64,000 bases of DNA from Bordetella genomosp. 8 (GTDB lineage: Bacteria; Pseudomonadota; Gammaproteobacteria; Burkholderiales; Burkholderiaceae_B), in the NCBI RefSeq assembly GCF_002119685.1, contig NZ_CP021108.1:1922001-1986000 (forward strand), read 5' to 3'. Positions within the stretch are counted from its first letter, which is position 1. Each line of letters opens with the position of its first letter. The notes beneath the pieces are model-generated. The model worked only from the letters and a program-made list of their open reading frames with translations, did not search any database and was not told the DNA's origin. The translations under genes were made by a program, and so were the position numbers. Below, one piece after another: positions 44,059 through 55,627 of this stretch.

Positions 44059-44763
44059 TCAGGATTCTTCGTCGGCCAGCAGGGTTTCCTGCCGCACCAG
44101 GCCGTCCTTGCCGTAAAACTTCACGCCGATATAGATGCGGTCGCGGCCCTGCGAACGGCGATGGCGGTTGGTATCGCGCAGCGAATAGACGCAGCCGCAA
44201 TACTCCTGTTGGTAGAAGTTTTCGCGCTTGCTGATTTCGATCATGCGCTGCGAACCGCCGCCCTTGCGCCAGTTGTAGGTCCAGTAGACCAGTTCCGGGT
44301 AGCGCGCCGCGGCCCGCTCGCCACAGCCGTTGATCTGGTTCATGTCCTTCCAGCGCGAGATCCCCAGCGAACTGGTGATCGTGTCGTAGCCGTGCTCGTG
44401 CGCGTACAACGCCGTGCGTTCGAAACGCATATCGAAGCAGGCCGTGCAGCGTGGGCCGCGTTCGGGCTCGTTCTCCATGCCCTTGACGCGTTCGAACCAG
44501 TTATCCATGTCGTAGTCGGCATCGATGAACTCGATGCCGTGTTTTTCCGCGAAGCGGATGTTTTCCTGCTTGCGGATCTCGTACTCTTTGACCGGATGGA
44601 TATTCGGGTTGTAGAAGTAGATCGCGTAATCGATGCCGGAAGCATGCATGGCTTCCATGACTTCGCCCGAACAGGGCGCGCAGCACGAGTGCAGCAGCAC
44701 TTTGCGGCGGCCTTCGGGCAGTTCCAATTGCGGACGGGCGGGGCGGCGGTCGGGTTCGGACAT
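44059..44763 (-). CDS. queH: Epoxyqueuosine reductase QueH
   Basis: Reduces epoxyqueuosine to queuosine in tRNA, the final step; it is the non-homologous replacement for QueG. Of 234 residues, the iron-sulfur and metal-binding cysteines are visible in [11 protein letters not shown] (27, 28, 31), [11 protein letters not shown] and [10 protein letters not shown]. Other landmarks are [17 protein letters not shown] and [14 protein letters not shown]. The gene lies between glnE and the ThDP enzyme, 25 bases from glnE, all on the minus strand. With queF and folE in this window it shows an active queuosine pathway. Confidence 0.95.
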   Translation of the reverse strand: MSEPDRRPARPQLELPEGRRKVLLHSCCAPCSGEVMEAMHASGIDYAIYFYNPNIHPVKEYEIRKQENIRFAEKHGIEFIDADYDMDNWFERVKGMENEPERGPRCTACFDMRFERTALYAHEHGYDTITSSLGISRWKDMNQINGCGERAAARYPELVYWTYNWRKGGGSQRMIEISKRENFYQQEYCGCVYSLRDTNRHRRSQGRDRIYIGVKFYGKDGLVRQETLLADEES

Positions 44764-44787
44764 AGGCGGATTATATTGCGCGGCGCC

Positions 44788-47718
44788 TCAGGGCCGGGTC
44801 TGGGCCGGCACGCCGGGCTCGTCCCCCAATACGGCGTCCCACAGGCGGCGCACGGCGTCGCGCTCCGTGGCCAGCAGCCCGGGCGCGACCCGCGCCTTTT
44901 CCTGGCCCTGCAGCCGTAGCTGATGCTGCATGCGGCGCAGGGTGCGATAGGCGTCGGCCGCCTGCGCCGCGATGCCGGCGTCGATCAGGCCGACGCGGGC
45001 GGCGATCCCCAGCAGGGCGATATTGCCCAGGTTGTCCACCAGCACCGGATGCGCGGCGGCCTGGGTCAGCACCAGGTATTGGGTGACGAATTCGACGTCC
45101 ACCATGCCGCCCCGGTCGTGCTTGAGGTCGAACTTGTCGGTCTTGTTGGGATGTCCGGCGCTGATCTTTTCGCGCATGGACAGGACTTCGCGGCGAACCG
45201 CGGCGGCATCGCGCGGCTGCAGCAGGATTTCCCTGCGCACCGCCTCGAAACTCGCGCCCACGGCCGCGTCGCCGGCGGCGTAGCGGGCGCGCGTCAGCGC
45301 CTGGTGTTCCCACACCCACGCATGCTTGCGCTGGTATTCGGCGAAGCCTTCCACCGATACCGCCAGCAATCCGGCTTCTCCGTCGGGCCGCAGGCGCAGG
45401 TCGGTTTCGTACAGGCGTCCGGAAGAAGTCATGGTGGACAGCCAGGACGTCATGCGCCGGCCCAGCCTGGCGTAGACCTCGGCCGCGTCGTCGCGCGGAT
45501 CGTCATACAGGAAGACCATGTCCAGGTCGGAGACGTAGCCCAATTCCTTGCCGCCCAGCTTGCCATAGGCGATGACGGCGAAATGGGGCTGGGCGTCCGG
45601 CAGCTTGTTGACGAGTACCCAGACCCGCCGCAGCGTCTCGGCCAGCAGCAGGTCGGCCAATGCCGATAGCTGGTCCGCCAGTTTTTCGACGCTGAGCTCG
45701 CCTTCCAGGTCCTGCGCCAGCAGCTGGAAGCTGGCCTGCCGCTGGACGTCGCGCATCAGGTTCATCTGCCGCTCGACGTCGGGGCTGCCATCGGGCAGCA
45801 GGCAGGCATCCAGGTCGGCGGCCAGTTGGCGCGCCATCGCGCCGAAGTCCAGCGGCTCGTGCAGGGTGCGCCAGTCGATCAGGCTGTCGAGCAGCAGGGG
45901 GTGCTGCGTCAGGTATTGCGCGGCCCAGGGGCTGGCCGCCATCATGCGGGCGACGCGCGCCAGCGTGTCGGGGTATTCGGCCAGCAGCGCCAGGTAGGCG
46001 CTGCGTTGCGCGATCGTTTCGATCAGGTCGAACAGCCGCGCGGCGGCGGCCGCGGGCGCGCCGGTGCGGGCGGCGGCCCGCAGCGCCATGGGCAACAGGC
46101 TATCGACCCGCTGGCGGCTGGCCTGCGGCAGGGTGCGCAGGCGCGGGCTGTCCAGCAAGCCGCGCACGCGGCCCTTCAGTTGCGCGGCATCCTCGCCGTA
46201 CAGGGCCGCGATTTCATCGAGCAGGGCGGTTTCCAGGTCGTCGTCGTCCGCGCCGTGCGACGCGCCGCCGCCGTTGCTGGCATTCCCGCCGTTGCCGCCG
46301 GCCGCGGCCTGCCGGCCAGGCGAACCATTCGTGCCGTTGTTTCCATTCGACCCATTCGTCCCATCGCCGTCGCCCACCCCGGCCAGCCGGAAAGCGTTCC
46401 GAAAGGTATCCTCCACGAACGCCCGATGCCCGGCCAGCGTGCGCTCGAAATCGTCCGGCTCCATGCGCATCGCCGCCGCCAGCGTGGCGCGTTGCGCCGG
46501 GTCCGCGGGCAGCAGGTGGGTCTGCTCATCCTCGCGGTATTGCAGCGCGTGTTCGACGCGCCGCAGGAAGCGATAGGCGGCTTCGAGGCGGGCCGCGTCT
46601 TCGGCCGGAATCAGGCCCGCGTCCCGTTCGCAGTGCAGGGCGGCCAGCAGTCCCCGCACCTGCAGCGCCGGCATGCGGCCGCCCCGGATCAACTGGGACA
46701 ACTGCACGACGAATTCGATCTCGCGTATCCCGCCATCCCCGAGCTTGATATTGAGCGCGCTGTCCATGCCGTTGCGGGCCAGTGCGCGCCGTTCCCAATC
46801 CAGCCGTATGCGCTCACGCAGGGCGCGCAGGGCGGCCAGGGCGTCGAAATCGAAGTACTTGCGGTAGACGAAAGGCTGGCGCAGGCTTTCCATCTGGCGC
46901 AGCTGCGCTTCCGGGTCGCTGCCGGCGAAGGCGCGCGCGGGCATGGACCGCGCCTTCAGCCAGGCATAGCGTTCCCACTCGCGTCCCTGGCCGACCAGAT
47001 AGTGTTCGAAGGCATCCAGGCTCCAGGCCAGCGGTCCCCCGTCGCCATCGGGACGCAGGCGCAGATCGGTGCGGAACACGTGCCCGTTGGCATCCCGTTC
47101 GGACAGGACGGGCATCATGCGCTGCGTCAGCCGGCCATAGAACTCGTGATTGCTCAGCCGGCGCGGGCCCGGGGTATCGCCTTCCTCGCCATACAGCATG
47201 ACCAGGTCGATGTCCGACGACACATTCAATTCCTGGCCGCCCAGCTTGCCCATGCCCATGATCAGCATTTCCTGCGGCTGCCCGGTCGTGGGGTCGATGG
47301 GGGTGCCGTGCACGGCCGTCAGGTCGGCGGCCACGCTGCGATAGGCTTCGCCCACCGCCAGGTCGGCCAGCGCCGTCATGGCGCCCACGACTTCCTCGAG
47401 CGTCGCCGCGCCGCCCAGGTCCCGCACCATCGCCGCGCAGAAGACCCGTTCGCGCAGCCGCCGCAGCACGGCGCGGCATTCCGGCACGGCAAGCACGCCC
47501 GTATTGCCGCCGGCCAGCTCGTCGCGCCAGGCCTGCAACACGTCCGCGCTCAACGCGCGCGTGGCGCCTTCGTCGCGCAGCCACGCGCGCAGGTCGGGTC
47601 TGGCATCCAGCGTGCGCCGCAGGTGGCCAGACCAGGCCAGGGCGATGTCGAACGCGGGCTCGCCGATCGCAGTGGCGGTGGCTGAAGGCGGAAGAGAACT
47701 GGAGGAAAAGGTCGACAT
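44788..47718 (-). CDS. glnE: Bifunctional glutamine synthetase adenylyltransferase/adenylyl-removing enzyme
   Basis: Adds and removes AMP on glutamine synthetase in response to nitrogen status signalled by PII. Of 976 residues, the N-terminal adenylyl-removing domain has [21 protein letters not shown] near residue 160. The C-terminal adenylyltransferase domain has [21 protein letters not shown] near 726. Both nucleotidyltransferase signatures are intact. Between them, at about 443-489, is an unusual Gly/Asn/Ser/Thr-rich insertion ending in DDDD; part of it is encoded by 9-bp repeats. The ATG is 2 bases from the divergent yhdP start as annotated. Confidence 0.96.
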   Translation of the reverse strand: MSTFSSSSLPPSATATAIGEPAFDIALAWSGHLRRTLDARPDLRAWLRDEGATRALSADVLQAWRDELAGGNTGVLAVPECRAVLRRLRERVFCAAMVRDLGGAATLEEVVGAMTALADLAVGEAYRSVAADLTAVHGTPIDPTTGQPQEMLIMGMGKLGGQELNVSSDIDLVMLYGEEGDTPGPRRLSNHEFYGRLTQRMMPVLSERDANGHVFRTDLRLRPDGDGGPLAWSLDAFEHYLVGQGREWERYAWLKARSMPARAFAGSDPEAQLRQMESLRQPFVYRKYFDFDALAALRALRERIRLDWERRALARNGMDSALNIKLGDGGIREIEFVVQLSQLIRGGRMPALQVRGLLAALHCERDAGLIPAEDAARLEAAYRFLRRVEHALQYREDEQTHLLPADPAQRATLAAAMRMEPDDFERTLAGHRAFVEDTFRNAFRLAGVGDGDGTNGSNGNNGTNGSPGRQAAAGGNGGNASNGGGASHGADDDDLETALLDEIAALYGEDAAQLKGRVRGLLDSPRLRTLPQASRQRVDSLLPMALRAAARTGAPAAAAARLFDLIETIAQRSAYLALLAEYPDTLARVARMMAASPWAAQYLTQHPLLLDSLIDWRTLHEPLDFGAMARQLAADLDACLLPDGSPDVERQMNLMRDVQRQASFQLLAQDLEGELSVEKLADQLSALADLLLAETLRRVWVLVNKLPDAQPHFAVIAYGKLGGKELGYVSDLDMVFLYDDPRDDAAEVYARLGRRMTSWLSTMTSSGRLYETDLRLRPDGEAGLLAVSVEGFAEYQRKHAWVWEHQALTRARYAAGDAAVGASFEAVRREILLQPRDAAAVRREVLSMREKISAGHPNKTDKFDLKHDRGGMVDVEFVTQYLVLTQAAAHPVLVDNLGNIALLGIAARVGLIDAGIAAQAADAYRTLRRMQHQLRLQGQEKARVAPGLLATERDAVRRLWDAVLGDEPGVPAQTRP

Positions 47719-47720
47719 GG

Positions 47721-50700
47721 ATGGATAAAAGTCGCGCTGACGCCCGGAAACATTTCAGGTATAAGGGGACGATACTTCAAGACATACATACTCGCCCAAG
47801 AAACGTGCGTTTGCCCTTCAAATTTCTCCGCGGTCTTCTCTGGAGTATCTGGATAGTCTATGTCGCCGCCGCGGTGGGTTTGCTGGGGCTGCGCTATTTC
47901 GTGCTGCCGCGCATCGACCAGTGGCGTCCGCAGATCGAGCGCTACGCCAGCGAGGCGATCGGCGCGCCGGTGCGCATCGGCCATATCGAAGCCAACTGGA
48001 GCCGGCTCAACCCGCGCCTGACGCTGACCGGTGTCGAAATCGCCGACGGCGCCGGCGCCCCGGTGCTCAGCCTGCCGGCGGTCGACGCCGTGCTGGCGTG
48101 GCGCAGCATCCTGAACCGCGAACCCCGGCTGCTATTCCTGCAGGCCGACGGCCTGGACCTGACCCTGCGGCGCGACCGCGACGATCGCCTGTGGGTGGCG
48201 GGCCAGTCCTTTTCGCTGTCCGATACGGACGCGGACGATGGCAGCCGTTCCGTGGCCTTGCGGTGGCTGGCCCGGCAGCGCGAAATCGTGCTCCGCCATG
48301 CCACGGTGCGCTGGGTGGACGAGTCGCGCGCGGCGCCCGAACTGGTGCTGAGCGATGCCAGCTTCGTGGTGCTGAACGGCGCGCTGTCGCATCGCTTTTC
48401 CCTGCAGGCGCGGCCGCCTGGCGTGCTGGCGGCGGGCCTGACCTTGCGCGGCGAAGTCGAACGGTCCATCTTCAGCCGCCATCCCATGGACCTGGCGAGC
48501 TGGCATGGACAGGTCTATGCCGAGCTCGGCGACGGCGAGCCGGCCGCGTGGGCGCCGTGGCTGGACCTGCCGCCATTGCAGGGCCGCATGGCCGCGCGGG
48601 CGTGGATGCAGGTCGACGGGCGCAAGCTCGGTACGGTGACCATGGACCTGGTCGCCCGCGGCCTGGGCTGGCGCTGGCAGGATGGCGTCGCGGCGTCGGC
48701 GGGCACGGTGCGGGCGCGCCTGGAAGGCCTTCCAGGCGACCTTGCCCGTGACGGCCATTTCCCCGCCCTGGCCCGTAGCGCCAATGGCGACGGGCTGGCC
48801 TTGCGCGGGGCCGCCACCCAGGTCAGGACTGACCTGCCCGGCATCATCGAACAGCCGCGGCTGGCGCTGGCGGCCGTCCAGCTGGACACGACCGCGCGCC
48901 GCTCGCGCGATGGCATCCTGGGCCTGGAACTGCGCGATTTCCAGGCGGCCAACGAGGACCTCGACGTACGCCTGCAAGGCAAGTGGGAAGCGCGCGGCGC
49001 GACCGACGCGGGCACCGCCGACATCCAGGGCACCCTGCGCCGCGCCACCATGAGCGCCATCCACCGCTACCTGCCGCTATCGGTGTCCGAGGACGCCAGG
49101 CAATGGCTGGCGCAAGGCCTGCAGGCGGGGCTGGTGCACGATGCCGGCCTGGTGCTGCGCGGCGACCTGAGCGACTTTCCATTTTCCCAGTCCGGCCAGA
49201 ACGGGCGTTTTCATATCGGCGGCCCCTTCGTCGGCGCGACGGTCGATTACGCGCCGGCCACGAGCGGCCGCAAGGCCTGGCCCGCGATACTGGGCATGGA
49301 CGGCAACTTCTCCATAGAAGGCGCTTCCCTGAGCCTGGAGGCCAAGCCGGGCGCCACGCTGCGTCCCGGCGACGATCGCGATGCGGCGGCGTCCGGACCC
49401 ATCCGCCTGGGGGCGGTCGGCGCCACCATCCCCGACATGGAAGAAAACGCCGAGCTCTATCTGCAAGGCGATGCGCAAGGCCAGGTTCCCGCCTTCCTGT
49501 CCATGACCAACAATTCGCCGCTGGGCGGCCTGCTGGAAAACCGCCTGGCGCAGGCCAGGGGCAAGGGCCTCTGGCAGGTGGCGCTGGCGCTGAGGGTGCC
49601 CCTGCTACACACCGACGACACGACCGTGCAGGGTTCGCTTTCCTTCAACGACAACGAGTTCACGCTGTACCCGCAGTTGCCGCCACTGACGCAATTGCGC
49701 GGCATGCTCGAGTTCACCGAGGAAGACCTGCGTGCGCGCGACGTGCAGGCGCAGTTCCTGGGCGGCCCGCTGAAGGTCAGCGGCGGCCTGCTGGATACGC
49801 GCAACGGGCTGCGCTTCGACGGACAGGTGACCGGCGCCGCGCTGGCGCAACTGGTGCGCGCGCCGGCGATGTCCAGGCTTTCCGGTCGCGCCGCCGTGCG
49901 CGGCAAGCTGCTGTATTTCCGCGGCGGACGGGTGGACGTGACGATGGAATCCGACCTGGCGGGCATGGCCATCGACATGCCGGCGCCCGTGGGCAAGACC
50001 GCCGGCGCCACGTTGCCATTGCGGGTGCAATGGAGTCCGGCCGCCGGTTCGGGCGGCAAGGATAGGGACTGGCTGACGGCCAGCCTGGGCACGCCCTCGG
50101 GTGATAACGTCAACCTGCTGCTGGAACGCGATCCGGCAGAAAAACGCTGGACGTTCGCGCGTGGCGCCCTGGCCGCCAACCAACCGGCCACGCTGCCCGC
50201 GCAAGGCATGAGCGTGCGCCTGAATCTGCCGGACATCGACGTGGACGGTTGGCAGGACGTGATGGACGGCTTCGACACGCCGCCCCCGGCCGCCGCCCGG
50301 GGCAGGCGCGCGCCGGAGGTGCCGCTGTTGCCGCCGCCCGATACGATCGCGCTGGAGACGCCGCGCCTGCGCGTGGCGGGCGTGACCCTGAACGACCTGA
50401 AGCTGAACGCGGTGCATCCGGCCCCCGCGCAATGGCGGGTGGACATCCAGTCCAGGCAGGCCGCCGGCGCCGTGACCTGGCGTGAAGCCTCGGGCGCCAT
50501 CGCCGGCCAGGTGACGGCGCGCTTCAAATACCTGTCGCTGGGCGAGGAGGGCGTCGACCAGGGCTCGGATGACGAGTCATCGGGCGACGACCTGAAGGAC
50601 ATCCCCGCGATCGACCTGCAAGCCGATACGTTGCGCTTCTACGGCAAGGACCTGGGTTCGCTGCGCGTGGTTGGCACGAATGTGGAGCGCGGACAACGCT

Positions 50701-51470
50701 GGCGCCTGGATACGCTGCGCATCGCCAGCGCCGACGCCACGCTGGACGCCAGCGGTTTCTGGCGCCTCAGCGGGCGGGACCGCGGTCTGACGGTCGATGC
50801 GACCGCGAAGTGGGACGATTTCGGCAAGCTGCTGACGCGCCTGGGCTGGGCCGATATGGCGGCCGGCGGCGCCGGTACGGCGGAAGGCAAGCTGACGTGG
50901 CTGGACCTGCCCTGGTCGCACAAGGTCGACGCGATAGACGGCAACCTGAAACTGCGCATGGACAAGGGCCGCCTGCTGCATCTGAATTCGCGCACCGCGC
51001 GGTTGCTGGAGCTGCTGTCGATGCAATCGTTGCAGCGCCTGGCCAAGCTGGAGCTGAATCCGGTCAACCTGTTCCGCGACGGCTTTCCCTTCGATTCGAT
51101 ACGCGCTCGTTTCAGCGTATCCAAGGGTGTAATCCGCACCGACGACTACAAGGTGAACGGCCCCGTCGCCGCCATCGTCCTGTCGGGCAGCAGCAGCATC
51201 ATCGACGAGACCTGGGACCTGAAAGCGGTGGTGATCCCCAACCTGGACGCCAGCGGCGCCGCCGTGGCCACGGCGCTCGCCGTGAACCCCCTGCTGGGCC
51301 TGGGCGCATTCGTGACGCAATGGCTGCTGAAATACCCGCTCGCCCGCGCCATGACCGTCCAGTACGCCGTCACCGGCCCATGGGGCGACCCCAAGGTCTC
51401 GCCCATCGACGGCCCCCTGCCCGCCAGCGAAGCCGGCGAACCCCCACCCAAGGACCCGATCGAACACTGA
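47721..51470 (+). CDS. yhdP: YhdP-family AsmA-like envelope protein
   Basis: Very large inner-membrane-anchored protein (1249 residues) of the AsmA-like YhdP family, which in E. coli bridges the periplasm and helps carry phospholipid to the outer membrane. There is one N-terminal membrane helix (about 38-60, [19 protein letters not shown]), then a long beta-rich periplasmic region and a conserved end domain ([51 protein letters not shown]). The ATG follows an aaaagg-type site. A GTG at 47805 would remove 28 residues, give a more usual N-terminus (RLPFKFLRG) and leave 86 bases for the divergent promoters, so it is a serious alternative. Confidence 0.92.
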   Translation: MDKSRADARKHFRYKGTILQDIHTRPRNVRLPFKFLRGLLWSIWIVYVAAAVGLLGLRYFVLPRIDQWRPQIERYASEAIGAPVRIGHIEANWSRLNPRLTLTGVEIADGAGAPVLSLPAVDAVLAWRSILNREPRLLFLQADGLDLTLRRDRDDRLWVAGQSFSLSDTDADDGSRSVALRWLARQREIVLRHATVRWVDESRAAPELVLSDASFVVLNGALSHRFSLQARPPGVLAAGLTLRGEVERSIFSRHPMDLASWHGQVYAELGDGEPAAWAPWLDLPPLQGRMAARAWMQVDGRKLGTVTMDLVARGLGWRWQDGVAASAGTVRARLEGLPGDLARDGHFPALARSANGDGLALRGAATQVRTDLPGIIEQPRLALAAVQLDTTARRSRDGILGLELRDFQAANEDLDVRLQGKWEARGATDAGTADIQGTLRRATMSAIHRYLPLSVSEDARQWLAQGLQAGLVHDAGLVLRGDLSDFPFSQSGQNGRFHIGGPFVGATVDYAPATSGRKAWPAILGMDGNFSIEGASLSLEAKPGATLRPGDDRDAAASGPIRLGAVGATIPDMEENAELYLQGDAQGQVPAFLSMTNNSPLGGLLENRLAQARGKGLWQVALALRVPLLHTDDTTVQGSLSFNDNEFTLYPQLPPLTQLRGMLEFTEEDLRARDVQAQFLGGPLKVSGGLLDTRNGLRFDGQVTGAALAQLVRAPAMSRLSGRAAVRGKLLYFRGGRVDVTMESDLAGMAIDMPAPVGKTAGATLPLRVQWSPAAGSGGKDRDWLTASLGTPSGDNVNLLLERDPAEKRWTFARGALAANQPATLPAQGMSVRLNLPDIDVDGWQDVMDGFDTPPPAAARGRRAPEVPLLPPPDTIALETPRLRVAGVTLNDLKLNAVHPAPAQWRVDIQSRQAAGAVTWREASGAIAGQVTARFKYLSLGEEGVDQGSDDESSGDDLKDIPAIDLQADTLRFYGKDLGSLRVVGTNVERGQRWRLDTLRIASADATLDASGFWRLSGRDRGLTVDATAKWDDFGKLLTRLGWADMAAGGAGTAEGKLTWLDLPWSHKVDAIDGNLKLRMDKGRLLHLNSRTARLLELLSMQSLQRLAKLELNPVNLFRDGFPFDSIRARFSVSKGVIRTDDYKVNGPVAAIVLSGSSSIIDETWDLKAVVIPNLDASGAAVATALAVNPLLGLGAFVTQWLLKYPLARAMTVQYAVTGPWGDPKVSPIDGPLPASEAGEPPPKDPIEH

Positions 51471-51471
51471 C

Positions 51472-51584
51472 CCGGGACGCGCGGATCCGGCTCCGCCGGT
51501 CCCACAGTGCCCCACGCAAAAGAGAAGCACGCAAAAAACAGATGCCCCCCGATCCGGGACGCGCGGATCCGGCTCCGCCGGTCC
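51472..51584 (+). repeat. Perfect 31-bp direct repeat pair downstream of yhdP
   Basis: Copies at 51472-51502 and 51554-51584 are identical; each contains gcggatccggctccgccgg, itself a small hairpin. They lie 82 bases apart in the gap between the convergent yhdP and rho genes. Sequences like this recur between genes in Alcaligenaceae, so it may be a copy of a dispersed family. Confidence 0.9.
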
Positions 51585-51587
51585 GCA

Positions 51588-51630
51588 GCGTCGCCCCCCT
51601 GGGGGGGAAGCGCGCAGCGCTTCGGGGGGA
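51588..51630. terminator. G/C-run hairpins next to the rho stop, REP-like
   Basis: Two hairpins follow each other: cccccc-t-gggggg, then gaagcgc-gca-gcgcttc followed by a G6 run directly abutting the rho stop codon. There is no T-tract. It resembles the common intergenic element of Bordetella relatives ending in gcgcttcgggggg and may protect or end transcripts. Confidence 0.6.
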
Positions 51631-52887
51631 CTACTTCTTCATCATGTCGAAGAATTCGGCGTTCGACTTCGTCACGCGCATCTTGTCCAGGATGAATTCC
51701 ATGGCCTGGATTTCGTCCATGTCGTGGATGAACTTGCGCAGCACCCAGACCTTCTGCAGCAGCTCGGGCTTGATCAGCAGTTCCTCGCGGCGCGTGCCCG
51801 ACTTGTTCAGGTTGATGGACGGGTAGACGCGCTTTTCCGCCAGACGGCGTTCCAGGTGCACTTCCGAGTTGCCGGTGCCCTTGAATTCTTCGTAGATGAC
51901 TTCGTCCATGCGGCTGCCGGTTTCGATCAGCGCCGTGCCGATGATGGTCAGCGAGCCGCCTTCTTCCACGTTGCGCGCCGCGCCGAAGAAGCGCTTGGGC
52001 CGCTGCAGCGCATTGGCGTCCACGCCGCCCGTCAGCACCTTGCCGGAGGCCGGCACCACGGTGTTGTAGGCCCGCGCCAGGCGGGTGATCGAGTCCAGCA
52101 GGATCACCACGTCCTTCTTCAGCTCGACCAGCCGCTTGGCCTTCTCGATCACCATTTCCGCCACCTGCACGTGGCGCGTGGCCGGTTCGTCGAAGGTCGA
52201 CGCCACGACTTCGCCGCGCACCGTGCGCTGCATTTCGGTGACTTCTTCCGGCCGCTCGTCCACCAGCAGGACGATCATGGTGGCGTCGGGGAAGTTGCTG
52301 GTGATGGCATGCGCGATATGCTGCATCATCACCGTCTTGCCGGACTTGGGGCTGGCGACGATCAGGCCGCGCTGGCCCTTGCCGATCGGAGCGAAGATGT
52401 CCAGGATGCGCCCGGTCAGGTTTTCCTCGCTCTTGATGTCCCGCTCCAGCCGCATCGCCTGGTTGGGATGCAGCGGCGTCAGGTTCTCGAACATGATCCG
52501 GTGCTTGATCGCTTCCGGCGGCAGCCCGTTGACCTTGTCCACCTTTACCAGCGCGAAATAACGCTCGCCATCCTTGGGCGTACGCACCTCGCCTTCGATC
52601 GAGTCGCCGGTATGCAGGTTGAAGCGGCGGATCTGCGACGGCGAAATATAGATATCGTCGGTGCTCGCCAGGTACGACGTATCCGGCGATCGCAGGAAAC
52701 CGAAACCATCCGGCAGGACTTCCAGCACGCCGTCGCCGAAGATCTGCTCGCCCTGCTTGGCGCGCTTCTTCATGATGGCGAACATCAGCTCCTGCTTGCG
52801 CAGGCGGTTGGCGTTCTCGATTTCCAGGGAGGCGGCAAGTTCCAGCAATTTGGAGACGTGTTGCGCCTTTAGTTCATTCAGGTGCAT
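51631..52887 (-). CDS. rho: Transcription termination factor Rho
   Basis: Hexameric RNA-dependent helicase that ends transcription. Its 418 residues have the standard plan. An N-terminal domain ([19 protein letters not shown]) precedes the RNA-binding OB fold ([17 protein letters not shown]). Walker A is [11 protein letters not shown], Walker B is [16 protein letters not shown], the Q/R loop includes [13 protein letters not shown], and the end is FFDMMKK. The ATG at 52887 gives the family N-terminus; a longer in-frame start exists but is unlikely. It follows trxA by 79 bases on the same strand, a conserved trxA-rho pairing. Confidence 0.98.
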   Translation of the reverse strand: MHLNELKAQHVSKLLELAASLEIENANRLRKQELMFAIMKKRAKQGEQIFGDGVLEVLPDGFGFLRSPDTSYLASTDDIYISPSQIRRFNLHTGDSIEGEVRTPKDGERYFALVKVDKVNGLPPEAIKHRIMFENLTPLHPNQAMRLERDIKSEENLTGRILDIFAPIGKGQRGLIVASPKSGKTVMMQHIAHAITSNFPDATMIVLLVDERPEEVTEMQRTVRGEVVASTFDEPATRHVQVAEMVIEKAKRLVELKKDVVILLDSITRLARAYNTVVPASGKVLTGGVDANALQRPKRFFGAARNVEEGGSLTIIGTALIETGSRMDEVIYEEFKGTGNSEVHLERRLAEKRVYPSINLNKSGTRREELLIKPELLQKVWVLRKFIHDMDEIQAMEFILDKMRVTKSNAEFFDMMKK

Positions 52888-52966
52888 TGCGTTGAAGTAT
52901 CGGGGGAGGGAAAGAGGGAGAGGGCGGCGGGCCACGGACGGGCCCGCGCGGCGGAACGAACGCAGA

Positions 52967-53293
52967 TTACAAGGCGCTGTCCAGGAAGGCGGTAAGCTGG
53001 GACTTGGACATCGCGCCGACCTTGGTGGCGGCCGCCTTGCCGTCCTTGAAGAGCATCAGGGTGGGGATGCCGCGGATACCGTACTTGGCGGGCGTATCGC
53101 CGTTTTCGTCGACGTTGAGCTTGGCGATCGCGACGCGGCCGGCGTATTCCTTGGCCACTTCTTCCAGGATGGGGGCGATCATCTTGCAGGGGCCGCACCA
53201 TTCCGCCCAGTAATCCACCAGGACGGGGACGTCGGCCTTCAAAACGTCGGCATCGAAGCTGGCGTCGCTGACATGCTTGATTTGGTCACTCAT
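52967..53293 (-). CDS. trxA: Thioredoxin 1
   Basis: General cytoplasmic disulfide reductase. Its 108 residues carry the active site WCGPC (Cys33 and Cys36), the buried Asp27 and the cis-Pro in GIPTLMLF. The ATG at 53293 matches the family start ([10 protein letters not shown]); an upstream in-frame start adds 16 basic residues. It is followed on the same strand by rho, the usual partner. Its promoter should be in the 320-base divergent gap to parE. Confidence 0.98.
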   Translation of the reverse strand: MSDQIKHVSDASFDADVLKADVPVLVDYWAEWCGPCKMIAPILEEVAKEYAGRVAIAKLNVDENGDTPAKYGIRGIPTLMLFKDGKAAATKVGAMSKSQLTAFLDSAL

Positions 53294-53613
53294 GACTGTT
53301 CTCGTTGCTTTGCGGCGGGGAGGCGTGCTTCGACCCGCCATTCTGAGTTGGCAGGATTAAAGCATACCACTGTCCATCCGAACAGGCCCGTCGCCGCGCG
53401 GGTCGCGGGTTTTTGTGTAGGATAACCAGCCTCGCGGCAGGGGCGGCTGGTTCCGACGGCCCCGTTTTCCAGGCGCGCGCTACCCGCTACTCCCTGTGAC
53501 GGCAGGGGTGTCCCACCAAGGATGATCAGGATTTGCGCATCCTACCCCGCGCGGCGCCAATGCTGGCTCTTTACTTAGAATGTCGGTTTTTTTCCACAGA
53601 GGTTGGGGATAAC
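53294..53613. other. 320-base divergent intergenic region between trxA and parE
   Basis: The only gap over 300 bases. I see no convincing small gene in it. It holds a stretch of poly-purine/pyrimidine and a possible parE -10 (TAGAAT, 53576-53581), but no good -35. A pair of inverted DnaA-box-like nonamers lies at 53590-53612. If parE actually begins at an in-frame ATG at 53563 or at 53533, part of this region is coding. Confidence 0.6.
53590..53612. promoter_or_regulatory. Inverted pair of DnaA-box-like nonamers just before parE
   Basis: TTTTCCACA (53590-53598) and TGGGGATAA (53604-53612, complement TTATCCCCA) each differ from TTATNCACA at one position and face each other across 5 bases. The second abuts the TTG start of parE and also supplies purine-rich sequence for ribosome binding. 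It could be chance. Confidence 0.3.
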
Positions 53614-55575
53614 TTGGCCACTCCACGTTATACAGAGGCGTCCATCCGGGTCCTGAAGGGCCTGGAGCCCGTGCGGCAGCGCCCGGGCATGTACACCCGC
53701 ACCGAAAATCCCCTGCACATCGTGCAGGAAGTCATCGATAACGCCGCCGATGAAGCGCTGGCCGGCAACGGCAAGCACATCCAGGTGATCCTGCATGCCG
53801 ACGGCAGCGTCTCGGTCGAGGACGACGGCCGCGGCATTCCGGTAGGCATGCACCCGGAAGAAAACGCCCCCGTGGTGGAGCTGGTGTTCACGCGCCTGCA
53901 CGCCGGCGGCAAGTTCGACAAGCAGGGCGGCGGGGCGTATGCGTTCTCCGGCGGCCTGCACGGGGTGGGCGTGTCGGTCACCAATGCGCTGGCCACCCGG
54001 CTGGAAGTCATCGTGTGGCGCGACGGCGGGGTGCACCGCATGCTGTTTCGCGACGGCGAGGTCGCCGAACCGCTGGTGCCGTTCACCGGTGTCGCCAAGA
54101 AGAAGTCGGGCACCCGCGTCCGCGTCTGGCCCGACCCCAAGTATTTCGACAGCCCCAATATCCCGCTCGCCGAACTGACGCAGTTGCTGCGCAGCAAGGC
54201 GGTATTGCTGCCCGGCACGCGCGTGACGCTGACCGTGGAAAAGACCGGCGATACCAAGACCTGGCTGTACGAAGACGGCCTGCGCGGCTATCTCACGGAA
54301 GCCCTGGGCGGCGCCGAGCTGATGATACCCATGTTCGAGGGCAGCCAGTACGCCGGCGCCGACCACGACACCTTCGCCGAAGGCGAGGGCGCGCAATGGG
54401 TGGTGGCCTGGACCGAGGACGGCAATGCCGTGCGCGAGTCCTACGTGAACCTGATTCCCACGCCGGCCGGCGGCACGCATGAATCCGGCCTGCGCGAAGG
54501 CCTGTTCGCCGCAGTCAAGGGCTTCGCCGAACTGCACAGCCTGCTGCCCAAGGGCGTCAAGCTGCTGCCGGAAGACGTGTTCGCGCGCGCCAGCTTCGTG
54601 CTGTCGGCCAAGGTGCTGGACCCGCAGTTCCAGGGCCAGATCAAGGAAAGGCTGAACAGCCGCGACGCGGTGCGCCTGGTCGGCGGCTTCACGCGCGGCG
54701 CGCTGGACCTCTGGCTGCACAGCAACGTCGAATACGGCCGCAAGCTGGCGGAGCTGGCCATCCGGCAGGCGCAGGCGCGCGCGCGTTCCGCGCAACGCGT
54801 CGAAAAGCGCAAGAGCTCCGGTGTGGCGGTGTTGCCTGGCAAGCTCACGGATTGCGAATCGAGCGATGTCTCGCGTACCGAGGTCTTCCTGGTGGAAGGC
54901 GATTCGGCCGGCGGTTCGGCCAAGATGGGCCGCGACAAGGAATTCCAGGCCATCCTGCCGCTGCGGGGCAAGGTACTGAATTCCTGGGAAGTCGAACGCG
55001 ACCGCCTGTTTGCCAACAACGAAATCCATGACATCGCGGTGGCCATCGGCGTCGACCCGCACGGGCCGAACGACACGCCGGACCTGTCCGGGCTGCGCTA
55101 CGGGCGCATCTGCATCCTGTCCGACGCGGACGTCGACGGCTCGCACATACAGGTGCTGCTGCTGACCTTGTTCTACAAGCATTTTCCCAAGCTGGTGGAA
55201 GCCGGGAACGTCTATGTGGCGCGGCCGCCGCTGTTTCGCGTCGACGTGCCGGCGCAGGGCAAGCGCCCGGCGCGCAAGGTCTATTGCCTGGACGCCGGCG
55301 AACTCGAGGCGGTGCAGGACAAGCTGCGCAAGGAAGGCCAGCGCGAAGGCAGCTGGAGCATCAGCCGCTTCAAGGGCCTGGGCGAAATGAGCCCCGAGCA
55401 GTTGTGGGAAACCACGATGAATCCGGATACGCGGCGCCTGCTGCCGGTCAGCTACGGCGACCTGGATCCCGAGCAGACCACGCGCGTGTTCGACATGCTC
55501 ATGGGCAAGGGGGAATCGGCGCAGCGCCGTTCCTGGCTGGAAGAAAAAGGCAATCTCGCCGAACTGGATATCTGA
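53614..55575 (+). CDS. parE: DNA topoisomerase IV subunit B
   Basis: ATPase subunit of topoisomerase IV, which decatenates daughter chromosomes. With a TTG start the protein has 653 residues, normal for ParE. The GHKL ATPase motifs are EVIDNAADEALAG, VEDDGRGIPVG and SGGLHGVGVSVTNAL. The TOPRIM domain has VEGDSAGGSAKMGRD and LSDADVDGSHI. RGKVLNSWEVER and RFKGLGEMSPEQLWETTM mark it as ParE rather than GyrB. The TTG gives the expected start (ATPRYTEASIRVLKGL); ATG codons at 53563 or upstream would add unrelated residues. parC follows 53 bases on. Confidence 0.95.
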   Translation: MATPRYTEASIRVLKGLEPVRQRPGMYTRTENPLHIVQEVIDNAADEALAGNGKHIQVILHADGSVSVEDDGRGIPVGMHPEENAPVVELVFTRLHAGGKFDKQGGGAYAFSGGLHGVGVSVTNALATRLEVIVWRDGGVHRMLFRDGEVAEPLVPFTGVAKKKSGTRVRVWPDPKYFDSPNIPLAELTQLLRSKAVLLPGTRVTLTVEKTGDTKTWLYEDGLRGYLTEALGGAELMIPMFEGSQYAGADHDTFAEGEGAQWVVAWTEDGNAVRESYVNLIPTPAGGTHESGLREGLFAAVKGFAELHSLLPKGVKLLPEDVFARASFVLSAKVLDPQFQGQIKERLNSRDAVRLVGGFTRGALDLWLHSNVEYGRKLAELAIRQAQARARSAQRVEKRKSSGVAVLPGKLTDCESSDVSRTEVFLVEGDSAGGSAKMGRDKEFQAILPLRGKVLNSWEVERDRLFANNEIHDIAVAIGVDPHGPNDTPDLSGLRYGRICILSDADVDGSHIQVLLLTLFYKHFPKLVEAGNVYVARPPLFRVDVPAQGKRPARKVYCLDAGELEAVQDKLRKEGQREGSWSISRFKGLGEMSPEQLWETTMNPDTRRLLPVSYGDLDPEQTTRVFDMLMGKGESAQRRSWLEEKGNLAELDI

Positions 55576-55627
55576 TGCCGCATGCCGCGCCGGTGTTCAC
55601 GGCGCGGCATCGCAATGACGCGACACC

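Noticed and set aside
53590..53612. Replication origin.
   Set aside because: Only two imperfect boxes, no dnaA/dnaN/gyrB cluster and no AT-rich unwinding element.
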